NCBI GenBank assembly: GCA_022538095.1
Contig: JAKYXN010000030.1
Coordinates: 1-64,000, forward strand
Origin: Puniceicoccaceae bacterium K14
GTDB taxonomy: Bacteria; Verrucomicrobiota; Verrucomicrobiia; Opitutales; Opitutaceae
DNA: 64,000 bases
Reading direction: 5' to 3'
Below, one piece after another: positions 18,054-29,400 of this stretch. Below the pieces are notes generated by a model. That model saw nothing but the letters and a program-made list of their open reading frames with translations. It ran no database searches and was not told the DNA's origin. Every line of letters begins with the position of its first letter. The first letter of the stretch is position 1. The position numbers and the translations under genes are program-made.

Positions 18054-19667
18054 ATGATTACGAAAATACACGATTCCATTTTGTTTCAGAGGACAAGGAA
18101 AACTGATTCATTTGCGAGATTACTAGGACATATTCGAGTAATCTTATTGTTTAGTTTTTATGGTCTTATCTCAGCTCAAGCAGCGGACGTTAAGAAGCCC
18201 AAGCTTATTTGGGAGCATTCTCGTGAAGATGGGTTTGCCTACTCAAGTCCTGTTGTTTATGATGGGAAAATATATGTGGGCTCACGTAATGGCGAGTTTT
18301 ATGCGATTGATGATTCTACGTATGAGACTCTATGGTTCTTTCAAACAGATGGTGAAATTCATGGGTCATCTTTAGTAACTGAAGAGTGGGTCTATTTCCA
18401 ATCCGACGATAATCATTTGTACAAATTGAATCGTGCTTCAGGAGAACTTGTTTGGTCATACGAAAGCTCTGAAGAATCTTTTGTCCGAGATGTTTCGATA
18501 TTGGATCATGGATCTTCCGTGCCCGTTTTAAAGGATAGCCGGATATTTTTTGGTACAAATGGAGGGGAGATGATCTGTCTTGACGCAGTTAATGGAGAAG
18601 AAATTTGGGTGTATGCAGCTACTGGATTTATTCGTTCGACCCCTGTGATCTCGGATGGAAAAGTTTTCTTTGGGTGTTATGGTCCATCTATGTATTCGAT
18701 TTATGAAAATAGTGGCGAGCTCGTTTGGAAAACGGATTTTGAAGTTACTAGCGACGTTCGTAAGCCTGTAATGCCCTCAGCCGTTGTTCATGGCGATCTC
18801 GTTTTCCTTGGTTTGAGAGATACGTTTTTATATGCCATGAACACTGATACGGGGAATGTTGAATGGAGCAGTGAGTTTCCGTCTTCTTGGGTTGAGGCTA
18901 CAGGCGTTATCGTAGATGGAAAGTTGTATATAGGATCTTCTGATTTATCTGCTGTGCGTTGTTATAATCCAAATACAGGAGAAGTAATTTGGCAGAGATC
19001 TGTGCCTGGGCGGACATATGGCAAGCCTGCATATTGGGATGGGCATCTCATTTACGGGATTTCAGGCCACACGACAAGTAAGCCGGATTATGCTTCGGCA
19101 TCGATTGCGCTCAACATAGAAACAGGTGACATAGCATGGATAAGGGAGGAAGATCACCCTTCGGATAGCTCGTTTGGGAGATTCGGAGTTTTCGGTGATT
19201 TACATGAAGCAAATGGTAGATTGTATTACTCGAATCAATCTGGGAAATTGTTTGTTTACGATTTAGATCCAGCTCCTTATCTACTCAATATATCGACAAG
19301 AGGTCGCGTTGGTACAGGCGATGATGTTTTGATCGCAGGTTTTGTAATAAAGGGGAATGTCATGAAAAAAATATTACTACAAGGAATAGGTCCAAGCTTA
19401 GAGGGGCAAGGCGTTGTAGGTTATTTGAATGATCCGAAAATTACGCTTTATAAAGGCGATGAATTTCTCGCTGAAAATGATGTTTGGCGTAAATGGCCGG
19501 GAGCCGTTGATCTTAGGACTGCTGCTACCGATATAGGAGCTACCGAACTATCGGCAAACGATGCTGCTATGTTGATTGACCTTGATGAAGGGGCTTACAC
19601 AGTTCATTTGAGTAGTCTTTCATCTGATGAGGGAGTAGCCCTCGTAGAAGCTTACGAGATCAGGTAA
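18054..19667 (+). CDS. secreted PQQ-repeat beta-propeller protein with verrucomicrobial C-terminal domain
   Basis: A 537-residue exported protein. A long signal peptide ends near LISAQAA (about residue 43). Residues 45-405 hold repeated blades of the PQQ/quinoprotein type, for example GKIYVGSRNGEFYAID, GKVFFGCYGPSMYSI and GKLYIGSSDLSAVRCY. The last about 130 residues (from 19281) form a separate domain with NISTRGRVGTGDDVLIAGF, LLQGIGPSL and ALVEAYE. The same domain occurs twice at the end of the giant protein at 23421-31310. No PQQ-binding cysteines are seen, so it may be a binding scaffold rather than a dehydrogenase. The next gene starts 7 bp later, suggesting an operon. Confidence 0.8.
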   Translation: MITKIHDSILFQRTRKTDSFARLLGHIRVILLFSFYGLISAQAADVKKPKLIWEHSREDGFAYSSPVVYDGKIYVGSRNGEFYAIDDSTYETLWFFQTDGEIHGSSLVTEEWVYFQSDDNHLYKLNRASGELVWSYESSEESFVRDVSILDHGSSVPVLKDSRIFFGTNGGEMICLDAVNGEEIWVYAATGFIRSTPVISDGKVFFGCYGPSMYSIYENSGELVWKTDFEVTSDVRKPVMPSAVVHGDLVFLGLRDTFLYAMNTDTGNVEWSSEFPSSWVEATGVIVDGKLYIGSSDLSAVRCYNPNTGEVIWQRSVPGRTYGKPAYWDGHLIYGISGHTTSKPDYASASIALNIETGDIAWIREEDHPSDSSFGRFGVFGDLHEANGRLYYSNQSGKLFVYDLDPAPYLLNISTRGRVGTGDDVLIAGFVIKGNVMKKILLQGIGPSLEGQGVVGYLNDPKITLYKGDEFLAENDVWRKWPGAVDLRTAATDIGATELSANDAAMLIDLDEGAYTVHLSSLSSDEGVALVEAYEIR

Positions 19668-19674
19668 CTGAGCT

Positions 19675-20340
19675 ATGAAAGCTTTTCTTGGTATAATTAT
19701 TTTTTTTGCTGGAGTATGCTCCGCTCCCGGTGAGGGAGATTCGTTTTATTTGAGTAATGTAACTTTACAGAAAGCAGAATTCAAAGGCCGCAAATGCTAT
19801 GAACTGATATGCGATATACCTATGTCTGCAGGGCGTGAGTCGTATTCATGTTTTGCTGCTCTCGCTGGTTGTGACTTCACTGATGGCGTTATAGAGGTTG
19901 ATTTAGCCAGTTTTCCAGCGGCCAATGCCCATCGTACTTCGAGGGGGTTCGCTGGGGTTGTATTTCGAGCTTCGACTAAAGGTAATCCGAGCTTTGAATG
20001 TTTCTATGTACGCCCGACGAATGGTAGAGCCAAGGACCAGCTCCGTCGAAATCACAGTACGCAATACATGTCGTACCCAGATTTCCTATGGTACACTACA
20101 CGTCGTGAAACCCCTGGTTTGTATGAGGCGTATGCTGATATGCTTCCAGGGGAGTGGATGCATCTTAAAATTGAAGTAGAAGGGCAGGTTGCCCGGTTTT
20201 TCGTCAATAATATGGATCAACCTGTTTTAATCGTTAACGATCTCAAGTTGGGAGGGAGAGCGTCGGGTAGTGTCGGGTTGTGGTCTTATCCTGATACGAT
20301 AATGTATTTTGATAACCTTGTAGTTCGAAAGGCGGAATAG
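19675..20340 (+). CDS. secreted concanavalin-like beta-sandwich protein
   Basis: A 221-residue exported protein with a signal peptide of about 19 residues (MKAFLGIIIFFAGVCSAPG). The mature part resembles the laminin-G/concanavalin-like sandwich of DUF1080-type proteins: GFAGVVFRAS, FECFYVRPTNGRA, GEWMHLKIEVEGQVARFFV and the late strand VGLWSYPDTIMYFDNL. Such domains bind or cleave carbohydrates, but catalytic residues are not apparent. It follows the propeller protein by 7 bp with no Shine-Dalgarno sequence, so it is probably translated from the same message and may act with it outside the cell. Confidence 0.7.
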   Translation: MKAFLGIIIFFAGVCSAPGEGDSFYLSNVTLQKAEFKGRKCYELICDIPMSAGRESYSCFAALAGCDFTDGVIEVDLASFPAANAHRTSRGFAGVVFRASTKGNPSFECFYVRPTNGRAKDQLRRNHSTQYMSYPDFLWYTTRRETPGLYEAYADMLPGEWMHLKIEVEGQVARFFVNNMDQPVLIVNDLKLGGRASGSVGLWSYPDTIMYFDNLVVRKAE

Positions 20341-20395
20341 GTGGCATGATATTGGCTCTTGATATCAGTTGAATTGTTAAATCAAGGGCACACTT

Positions 20396-21238
20396 ATGAC
20401 TATCTTCAACTCAGAGAACAGTTTGCTACTCACATCATTCAGCATCGCGGCTGTGGTTCTTGTTGCGATGTTGGCTTATTGGTTTTCCCGCAAGGCGTTT
20501 GAGCACCATTTGAAAAAAGATATCGATAGCGGAAGTCGGACTGGGATTACATTCTTGCGAAATGCCGTAAAGGCCGCGATCGTTGTGGGAGCGGTGATTG
20601 GTATCGTTTATTGCATACCGCCTCTTCGGAGTTTAGCAGTCGGTTTCTTTGCGGGCGCAAGTATCTTAGCGGCGTTTATTGGATTCGCTTCGCAAAATGC
20701 ATTTTCCAATATTGTGAGCGGTGTCTTTATAGTGCTGTTCAAACCATTCCGCGTCGGAGATATTATCAAAATTCGAGATGAAATCGGAACGGTAGAAGAC
20801 ATTACGCTTCGCCATACCATAATAAACGCTTTGGAGAATAAGCGGCTGATTTATCCGAATTCTGTAATCGACTCAGAAGCAGTTACCAACTGGACGATTA
20901 AGGAGGAAAAGGTTCAGAAATTTATGTTCCTTAGCATTGATTTGGATTCTGATGTCGACCTTGCTGTATCCATAATTCAAGAAGAGGCATTGAGGCATCC
21001 TGATTTATTGGATGAACGTAGTGATGACGAAAAACGTGATGGGGTTCCTTTGGTCAATTCACCTATTCTAGATTTTAATGGAGCGATGATAAATTTTAGA
21101 ATTCCTCTATGGGCTAAGGATCTTCCGACTTCGATGGGAATGATTTGGGATTTGCAAAAGTCGATTAGGGAACGTTTCGAGGAAGCAGGAGTCGCGATTG
21201 GAAGGCCTTCGCAGGTCAATTTTGAAGGGAAACTCTAG
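20396..21238 (+). CDS. small-conductance mechanosensitive channel (MscS family)
   Basis: A 280-residue inner-membrane protein. Hydrophobic helices lie near 12-32, 60-76 and 80-110. The pore helix and following segment show the MscS pattern GFFAGASILAAFIGFASQNAF and then VSGVFIVLFKPFRVGD, followed by the beta domain (IRDEIGTVEDITLRHT, IYPNSVI). It opens under membrane tension to release solutes during hypo-osmotic shock, useful for a marine cell. It is shorter than many paralogues and has only the core three helices plus cytoplasmic vestibule. It is separated from the genes on both sides by short gaps and shows no clear regulation. Confidence 0.9.
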   Translation: MTIFNSENSLLLTSFSIAAVVLVAMLAYWFSRKAFEHHLKKDIDSGSRTGITFLRNAVKAAIVVGAVIGIVYCIPPLRSLAVGFFAGASILAAFIGFASQNAFSNIVSGVFIVLFKPFRVGDIIKIRDEIGTVEDITLRHTIINALENKRLIYPNSVIDSEAVTNWTIKEEKVQKFMFLSIDLDSDVDLAVSIIQEEALRHPDLLDERSDDEKRDGVPLVNSPILDFNGAMINFRIPLWAKDLPTSMGMIWDLQKSIRERFEEAGVAIGRPSQVNFEGKL

Positions 21239-21311
21239 TTTGGTGTACTTTTAAGATCTTGGTAATTTTAATCAGAATGATCTATTGTAATTTCTGTTTC
21301 AAAATCCATAT

Positions 21312-21947
21312 ATGCTCAGAATGCGAAGAATAGACTTTGAGAACTGGGAGCGATCGGAACATTTTAATTTTTTCAGCCAAATGGATGATCCGTCGTGGTC
21401 TGTCGTGGTCGAGATGGATTGTTCGAGGGCCTATTTGGAAGCCAAGAAAAACGGTTATTCTTTTTTCTTACTATACCTCCACTATTCGCTTCGAGCAGCG
21501 AATGAGGTAGAAGCTTTTAAATATCGGATTGACGGCGAAGACCAGGTTGTCGTTCATGATGTAATAAATGCATCTATGACAGTCGATCGACCGGATGGTA
21601 CCTTTGGGTATGGATACGTCGATTATATCGAATCGTTTGAGCTGTTCGAACGTGCAGGAAGGCAAGAAATTGAGAAAGTGAGAGCCGAGTCAAAGCTGGA
21701 TCCCTCGGCGGGAGGAGGCAATGTTATGTATTATTCTACGTTGCCATGGCTAAAATTTACTTCTCTGAGCCATGCATCGAATTTCGACAAGAGAGATAGC
21801 ATTCCTAGGCTTACATTTGGAAAGCTAAGCCAAGAAAAACGCAGGTGGGTAATGCCATTGGCGATACAAGTGAACCACGCCTTGGTCGACGGGGCACATG
21901 TTGGGAAATTTGTTAAATACTTCCAAGACCTGATGGATGGAGGGTGA
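21312..21947 (+). CDS. chloramphenicol acetyltransferase-fold protein
   Basis: A 211-residue cytosolic protein of the type A CAT family, about the usual length. The catalytic His is His189 in QVNHALVDGAHVGKF, matching HxxxDG. The N-terminal half has FFSQMDDPSWSVVVEMD and FFLLYLHYSLRAANE, as in CAT. The first of the usual two histidines (HHxxxDG) is Asn here. Chromosomal homologues often have no proven antibiotic substrate, so acetyl transfer to another small molecule is equally possible. Start: ATG at 21312; a second ATG nine bases on (21321) is also possible. It is a single gene flanked by unrelated functions. Confidence 0.8.
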   Translation: MLRMRRIDFENWERSEHFNFFSQMDDPSWSVVVEMDCSRAYLEAKKNGYSFFLLYLHYSLRAANEVEAFKYRIDGEDQVVVHDVINASMTVDRPDGTFGYGYVDYIESFELFERAGRQEIEKVRAESKLDPSAGGGNVMYYSTLPWLKFTSLSHASNFDKRDSIPRLTFGKLSQEKRRWVMPLAIQVNHALVDGAHVGKFVKYFQDLMDGG

Positions 21948-22103
21948 AAGGGGAGATTCTTTATCTCAAGGTATGGTTATGCCTGACATTTAGTGTTTTT
22001 TTTAGGATTTGAGTATCCAAGTTATTGTGCTATATTGGCTACTTGTTTTGGTAGGTCGTTACGCCTTTAAAGTTCTTTTATACCAACCCCTGAAATCATT
22101 AAA

Positions 22104-23417
22104 ATGAATCAGTCCATTTTTTACTCCCTACTGCCACTGCGTATCTTCTGCATAATTGCGGGTTTAATATCACTTTTGTCAGTTTCTTTGCCTTTTCTAA
22201 ACGCGAAACCCAATGATTTTCCGAGTGCAGAGCTGCTATTTTTCACAAATGACGGAACTGAAGGTGGAGAGTCTCAGTTTCCGGGCTTCACGCATCAATC
22301 AATTTGGTCTGGACTTGGAAAAGCTTCGAATGGAAAAATTTATTTTGCGGCGAGTAATCACGAGCACGGAAATGGGAATTCTGCTATATATGTTTATAAA
22401 CCAGGAGAGAAGCTTTTGCATTTCATTGGGGATGTTGCGGGGGCTTCTAGGAAGACAGGGAACTGGTTAGAAGGTGAAAGCCAATTTAAGGTTCATACAT
22501 TCATGCTGGAGCATTCAGATGGATTCATGTATTTTGCATCTATGGATTATGCGCCTTCTCCTTTACTTCGGGGTGCGCATCTTTATAGAATAAATACAGA
22601 AACGGATGAGATTGAAGACTTTAGTCAAAATTTCCCCAATATGCTAGATCAAGCATTGAATGTGGTACCAAACACTGGAGAAAATCGGGTTGGAAGCGGT
22701 GTCTTAGTAGAAAAACATGGAATCCGAGGCATAGGATTAAATCCCCAATATCCAGATGTTATCTATGCGATGACTTATCCAGATGGGAATATAATCAAAA
22801 CGAATATTGTGACAGGGGATATGCAGGTTGTTGGGAAATCAAGTAACTCGAATTACGTGTTTTATGTGGATGAAGTTGGTAGTGTGTATTACACAAGTGA
22901 ATATGAGGACCGGGAGGTAATGTACAAATACGATAATGAGACGAGCAAGACAAGACAGGTCGGGCAGGATTTACCATTGGGTGAATTCGGCTGTATTGCC
23001 CCTACTGCGGATGGTCGCTTTGTCTATTTTTTACATGCAAAATCAAAACGTGTTTATAGGTTGGATACAAAGACGGAATTTTTCGAATACATCGCGACTG
23101 TGTGTGGATCAAATTGGTGGAAGATCTATAATATGTCGTTGAGCCCGGATGAGAAGAGTTTGTATTTTGTTTGTAATAATAATGACCGCAAGGCGGTCAG
23201 AAGGATCGCTCTTTCCTCTCGGCATTGCGTAGAATTTATACGAATCGATGAATTACTTGGAACACGTGATCTTTGCTTTGGCGGTATCGGTATTTGGGAT
23301 GACGAAGGATCGTTTTATTCGCCAGTTTGGACCCATTCGCCGGAAAAAATTGATCTCGCAATATTAAAAGCAAAAGTTGAGAAACCACATCCAAAGAGAA
23401 AACGTAAGAAAAAGTGA
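22104..23417 (+). CDS. secreted beta-propeller protein, function unknown
   Basis: A 437-residue exported protein with an N-terminal hydrophobic segment (about 12-35, IFCIIAGLISLLSVSLPF). The mature part looks like a seven-bladed propeller of the lactonase/YncE style: GKIYFAASNHEHGNGNSAIY, GFMYFASMDY, GEFGCIAPTADGRFVYFL and LSPDEKSLYFVCNN. No catalytic metal ligands can be assigned. The protein ends in a strikingly basic tail (HPKRKRKKK), which is odd for an exported propeller and may contact polyanions or the outer-membrane surface. It ends 3 bp from the stop of the convergent giant gene. Confidence 0.65.
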   Translation: MNQSIFYSLLPLRIFCIIAGLISLLSVSLPFLNAKPNDFPSAELLFFTNDGTEGGESQFPGFTHQSIWSGLGKASNGKIYFAASNHEHGNGNSAIYVYKPGEKLLHFIGDVAGASRKTGNWLEGESQFKVHTFMLEHSDGFMYFASMDYAPSPLLRGAHLYRINTETDEIEDFSQNFPNMLDQALNVVPNTGENRVGSGVLVEKHGIRGIGLNPQYPDVIYAMTYPDGNIIKTNIVTGDMQVVGKSSNSNYVFYVDEVGSVYYTSEYEDREVMYKYDNETSKTRQVGQDLPLGEFGCIAPTADGRFVYFLHAKSKRVYRLDTKTEFFEYIATVCGSNWWKIYNMSLSPDEKSLYFVCNNNDRKAVRRIALSSRHCVEFIRIDELLGTRDLCFGGIGIWDDEGSFYSPVWTHSPEKIDLAILKAKVEKPHPKRKRKKK

Positions 23418-23420
23418 ATT

Positions 23421-26400
23421 TTATTTTCTAAGTTCGTAAAGTTCGATGAGTGCGATACCAGTAGTATCGTTTTCACCACTTACGAAAACTGTGTAGGCCC
23501 CAGGGGCTAGCTCTATAAGTAGAGCAGCGTCTAGGCTGTTGTCTTCCAAGGAGAATGCACCCACTTTAGCAGTCGCATTGGAAATTGCTGTTAAGTCCTT
23601 TGAGGCTGACCACTTGGCGTTTTTCGCTACTAGTTTTCCGTCTTGGTCGAGGACTTGAAGTACAGGGTTTTTCAAAAATTCTGTTATCCCCAATTTTTGG
23701 AGACCAGGACCGACTGCCCTAATGAGAAGGGTACTCGTTTCTGAGCCACTAATGACGACGCCTGGAATAGCGATACTGGCTCCTGTTCCTACTCGAGCTC
23801 GTGTCGATAGATTGATAAGGCGGCTTTCACTTTGATCGACTTCATAGACTTCTACCATAGCTAGGCCCGTGGTCGCGTTGGCGCCTTGAAGTACCGCTGT
23901 GTACGTCCCTGGTTCTAATGTGAGAAGTAGTGCAGCATCGTTTGAACTTTCTTCTATGTTGAATGCACCCAGCTGATTTGAAATATCCTGTATTACTGTT
24001 TGGTTTGCCGATTTTGCCCATCCGGCATTGCTTTCGATAACCGTGTCGCCCTGGAACACCGTTAGAACAGGAGATTGGAGTGAATTATCTAATCCAAAAG
24101 ATTTTAAGCTGGGTCCGATTCCGCGAATCAATAGTTGTTTAGCTTGAGTTCCTTCAATTACAAAACCTGCGATGATAACATCGGCATCAGTCCCGGCTTC
24201 GGCCCTTGTTGAGAGATTAGCCATTCGGCTATCTGTATTTGTGCTAAGCGATGGAGCAGAAACTGGAGCTAGTAATTGTGAACCGGACGATGGGGTTGTG
24301 TTCGTCGCTACCAAAATTTCGATACCGCTAATTTTTGGATTCTCGATCCCTTGAAGGAGCGTGATGTTAATCTCACCATCGGAAATACTTACTGGGAGGG
24401 ATATGATGGCTGCTGATTCCGCTCCTACTGAATCGAAGATATCTAGGTTTTCAGCTTCTAGATTTCCTTCGATATTGACGCTAAACACACGTGCGCCACT
24501 GCTCATCGTCCCCACGTAAATTTCCGCGAAATGAAGGTTTACGACGTACTCACCGTTTGCTACTTCGAACGAGTATTCGAGTTCTGGCAAACCATTGAAA
24601 TCGAATCGCTCGCTTTGGTAAACCGTATCATCTTCGGTACCGCTGATATCAGTTGATATTTCGAAAGTGTTTCCTGTATTGAACCCGTAATCAGCGCTCC
24701 AAATATTGCCGAATGTATCTGTATACTCGTTACCACCAGCGTTAATTCGTAAGTCAATTTGAGTTTCGGTTGCTCCAGCGACACTAACGATAGTAGACGT
24801 ATTGCCAGCAAGATCTTCGGCGTAAACATTGTATGAATAGGCAGTTTCTTGCTCTAAGCCAGTGTCCTCAAACTCTGTAGCTAGACCTGAAACGGTTCCA
24901 ATAGGAGTTCCATCCCGGGATATTTGATAGTTAGCTATACCTATATCGTCTGTAGAGGGTGACCAAGATAGAGCGATCGATGATGTGGATGTGGAGACAA
25001 TTTTCAAGTCACCAGGAGAACTCGGAGGTGTTGTGTCTAGCGGTAACTCGAGAGTCGTGACGGAGAGGCTCGCGGCTGCAGAGATATTTTCAGAACTATC
25101 CCGCGCATAGATTTCGTATGTGTAAGTGGAATTTGGTGAAAGGCCGAGATCTTGGAGATTTAGTTCGCTTGTTGTTTCAACGAGTAACTGATCGCGATAG
25201 ATTAAATAAACTGAGACTCCAATATTGTCGGTGGATTCGATCCAAGTTAAGTCTGCGAAATTATAACCAATTGAAGACGCTGCGAAACCACTCGGGCTCG
25301 TAGGCGCTTCATTGTCTGGTGGACCTTGGACAGTGATTTCGATACCGCTGATCTTTGGATTTTCAAACCCCTCTATCATTTGAATGTTTAGTTGTTCATC
25401 AGTGACTATCGTATCAAACGATACCACATAGGCAGTGTTGGCACCTACTGCTTTAAATATATCAACGTTCTCTTGTACTAGGGTGTCTTCAATATTGAGG
25501 CTAAATACACGTCCACCCTCGAATTGAGCTCCTTCATAAATTTCTGCAAAATGAAGATTTACTTGGTATTGGCCATTGGCTAGATCGATATTGTATTCAA
25601 GATTCGGGTCTCCAGAAAAATCAAAACGTTCACTTTGGTAAATCGCATCATCTTCAGTTCCCGAAATTTCATTCGTCGATGCGAAGGTATTGCCAGTGTT
25701 GAAGGCTGTATCGGCCATCCAAATATTCCCGAATGTGTCTGTGTACTCGCCACCACCGGCGTTTATACGAATATCTGGTTGGCTTGTTGTTGATGCAATT
25801 AGGCTAGCAGAAGGCGATAGATTCTCAGCTAAGTCGATAGCATAGACCTCATATAAATAATCCGTGCCGAGGGTGAGCGTCGAGTCAACATATGTTGTAG
25901 TGAGCCCAGAAACACTCGTTAGAGGAAAGCCGTCTCGGTGAATGTCGTACCTGGATATGCCTGTATTATCAGTGGAAGTTGCCCAAGATAGAGTTATTGT
26001 AGACGTTGTTGAGCTCACTGCGACTAGAGGGCTAGGCTGGCTTGGAGGCGTTGTATCTAAGGGGAGTTCCGATGTAGTGACTTGAAGAACTACAGCATTG
26101 GACAGGTTGTCCGAAGGGTCAGTGGCGAAGATTTCATAGTTATAGTTTGTCTCTGGCTCTAGGCCTTGATCTTCAAATGTGAGGCTCTCTGTGCTTCCAA
26201 CTAGGACTTGATCGCGATAAACCAAGTAGGATACTGAACCGAGGTTATCTGTGGATCCAGTCCAAGAGAGTGTCACACTATCGAATGAGATCGCATCTGC
26301 GAGGAGGTCTGTTGGATCCGTAGGGACTTCTGCATCCGGTGGTCCCAGGTCAATTACTTCGATGCCACTTATCTTTGGACTTTCGATGCCATGTATGAAT

Positions 26401-29400
26401 TCGACGTTGAGTTGCTCGTCTGTAACGGTCGTGGGGATTGAAACGACATAAGCTGTTTCAGGCCCAACGGCCTCAAATATATCAATGTTTTCCGCTTCCA
26501 ATACGCCTTCGACTGAAACGCTGAATACGCGTGCGTTCTCGAACATGGTTCCGACAAATATTTCTGCGAAGTGCAAATTCACGAGATATCGGCTATTTGG
26601 TACGTCAAGTGCGTATTCCAATTCAGGCGACGAAGAAAGGTCATAACGTTCGCTTTGGTAGATACTGTCATTTTCAGTCCCAGTGATCTCACTCGATACT
26701 TCAAAGGTGCTTCCAGTGTTGAAGCCAAAGTCAGCGCTCCAAATTCTACCTAGGCTATCGGTGTATTCGTTTCCTCCTGTGTTTATGCGGAGATCGGGAT
26801 AGCTCTCGGTTGTGGCACTAATGCTTGCAGGTGGCGATGCATTGTTCGCAAGGTCAATAGCGTAGATTTGGTAGTTGTAGGCTGTACTCAGGGTGAGGCC
26901 CGTATCCTCAAATTCGGTTGTAATGCCGGATACAGCTGAAACCAGTGACCCATCACGATAAATTTCGTAGCTAGCAATACCTGTATCGTCAGTGGAGGCC
27001 GCCCAAGAAATTGAAATGGTAGACATCGACGTCGAGTCGATTGTGACGCTTCCTGGAGCAGTAGGGGCGGTACTGTCTAATGGAAGCTCAGTTGTGGTGA
27101 CTTCGATGCTTATGAATTCGGAGAGATTGGCAGACGGATCGCTCGCGTAGATTTCGTAAGCGTAAATCGTCTCGGGTAGTAGCCCGATGTCCGAGAAGGT
27201 CGTTTCGATAGTCGTATCGATCAGTATTTGGTCGCGGTAAATAAGATAAGTGACAGGACCGACGTTGTCTGTTGAAGCTGTCCAACTCAGGGTTACTTCA
27301 TTGTACGAAACTGTATCAGCCGAAATGTCGGTTGGATCAGTTGGAATCTCGAGATCCGGCGGCCCCATTGCGATCACTTCGATTCCGCTTATTTTAGGGC
27401 TTTCAACACCTTGTATGAATTCGATATTGAGTTGCTCATCACTTACTGTGGTGGAGAATGAAAGGATGTAGGCGTTCTCACCGCCAACAGCTTGGAATAT
27501 GTCTATGTCCTCTGCGACCGGCGAGCCCTCTATTTCGACGCTAAATACGCGGGCTCCTTCAGCCATAGTCCCTTCGAAGATTTCAGCAAAGTGCAAGTTT
27601 ACTGTGTATTCATTATTGGGTAGATCAAAGGAGTATTCTAGATTTGGAGAGCCTACCTCGTAATAGCGTTCGCTTTGGTAGATTGAATCATCTTCCGTTC
27701 CGTCAATCTCGTTTGAAGTTTGGAAGGAACCTCCATTGTTAAATCCGTAATCTGAGTACCAAATATTGCCTAACGTGTCCAAATAAGTGGCTCCACCTGC
27801 GTTTACTCTAACGTCAGCTTCTGTTGCTAGGCTAGGTTCGTATTCAATGATTAATGGAGGCGATGTTGGGCCTTTGATACCGTTGACGTCAATTAAGACT
27901 GCTTGCAGCCGGTTTATTCCGCTTTTCTCGTCCTGAGCGCTTAGTGGGACTGATATGTCGACATAACCGTCGCTTCCGATTACTGCGTCGAAATCAAAGA
28001 AATAAACCACGGTGTTGGCCTCAAGTGGCTCGATGTTGTATCCACCGTTGACAGCTCCTTCTGTGTAAAGTCCTCCGTCTGTATGGTAAAGCGATACCTG
28101 TGAGCCTTCGGGACCTGAGACTCGAATTGTCTGCGGATCATTTGATGTGACTGGGGACATTGCGTCAATATGCTGGATGGTTGGCTGCAAAGGTTTTCCA
28201 TTCATAAGATAGCCATCGCATGCATCGATATCGCCTGAAATATGGGATAGACTCGTTTTTTGAACTGAGCCGTCGCTAAAGTAAATCGATACAGTGCTTC
28301 CGGTTAGCTCTAATCCGGAAACGCTGGCGCTATGGTTTTCGCCAGGAGCGGCCACTCCTTTGACGCTCGTAGGGTCTATGTCGATTGAGAATGAGAAAAA
28401 ATCACTGGGTTGGAATTCCGTGAAGTTGATTTCCAATCCATTGTATCCGTCATTGGCATCGACGCCATTATTAGGATCGAGGTAGGCGTGAGTAACTGCG
28501 CCTGCATCTGAATCCGAGTCTGGAGTGAACACTTTTGTGACTGGGTCACCGGCTTGACCGTTGACATCGAATACATTGTCTGGATACAGGGCTGTGCTGA
28601 GATCGATAACTACTTTTTCAATTAGTTGTCCATCTGTAGAAAGGTTTTCGATGTAAAAACTCTCATCAGAATAAGTGCTTGCTTCCAGCAGAGTGTTTTG
28701 TGGCGGGTCGATCTGGAAATAAGCAGCAGAGCTTGATGCAATTGGTTGGATTTCGAACACATCCCAAGTTGCGGTAAAGGATGGGGTCGTGGGATTTCCT
28801 GTAGTGGCAATTAGACCGATTGCGAGTGGCGGGTCGCTCATTAGCGAGTGCATGAGGTCGCCGCTGGCGAGTAATTGGTCACCGACAGGGATTATGGTTT
28901 CGCTTCCTTCCAACCTGTACTTGGCTTGGATTGTTCCTGACTGGGGATCGATATCGAAGAAGAGCTCTATATAGTTGGAATTGAGTATGCCAGATTCAGT
29001 GGAAATTGTATTTGAAAGAATGTTACCATATTCTTCGTGTACCACTTCTATTCCACCATTACCTAGATTCGCGTTAACCGCGAGTTTGATGTAATTGTCC
29101 TGATCACCGGTACCAATGTATATGCCGTGTGATTGATCTCCCTGTGGAGCTCCGCCAAAAAATGGACCTGAGATTCCGACGCGTATTTCGTAGGGATCCA
29201 TATATTGGTTGGAAGTAATCCCAAAGTTGAATGCGTTTAGTTGGTTGTTGGAATTTCCGGTTGCAGTTCCGGCGTCGACGGATGCAATTGTGAAAAGCCC
29301 TGCGGTTCCACCAGCAATGAAATTGTCTGGATCATAGAGATCCAAGTATTCGTCACCGTCGTTCTTCATTATTCCGGTCATTCCGACATCGAAGAAAGTG

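Noticed and set aside
21312-21947. Chloramphenicol resistance gene
   Set aside because: The CAT fold and catalytic His are present, but chromosomal homologues often have other substrates and no resistance context is visible.
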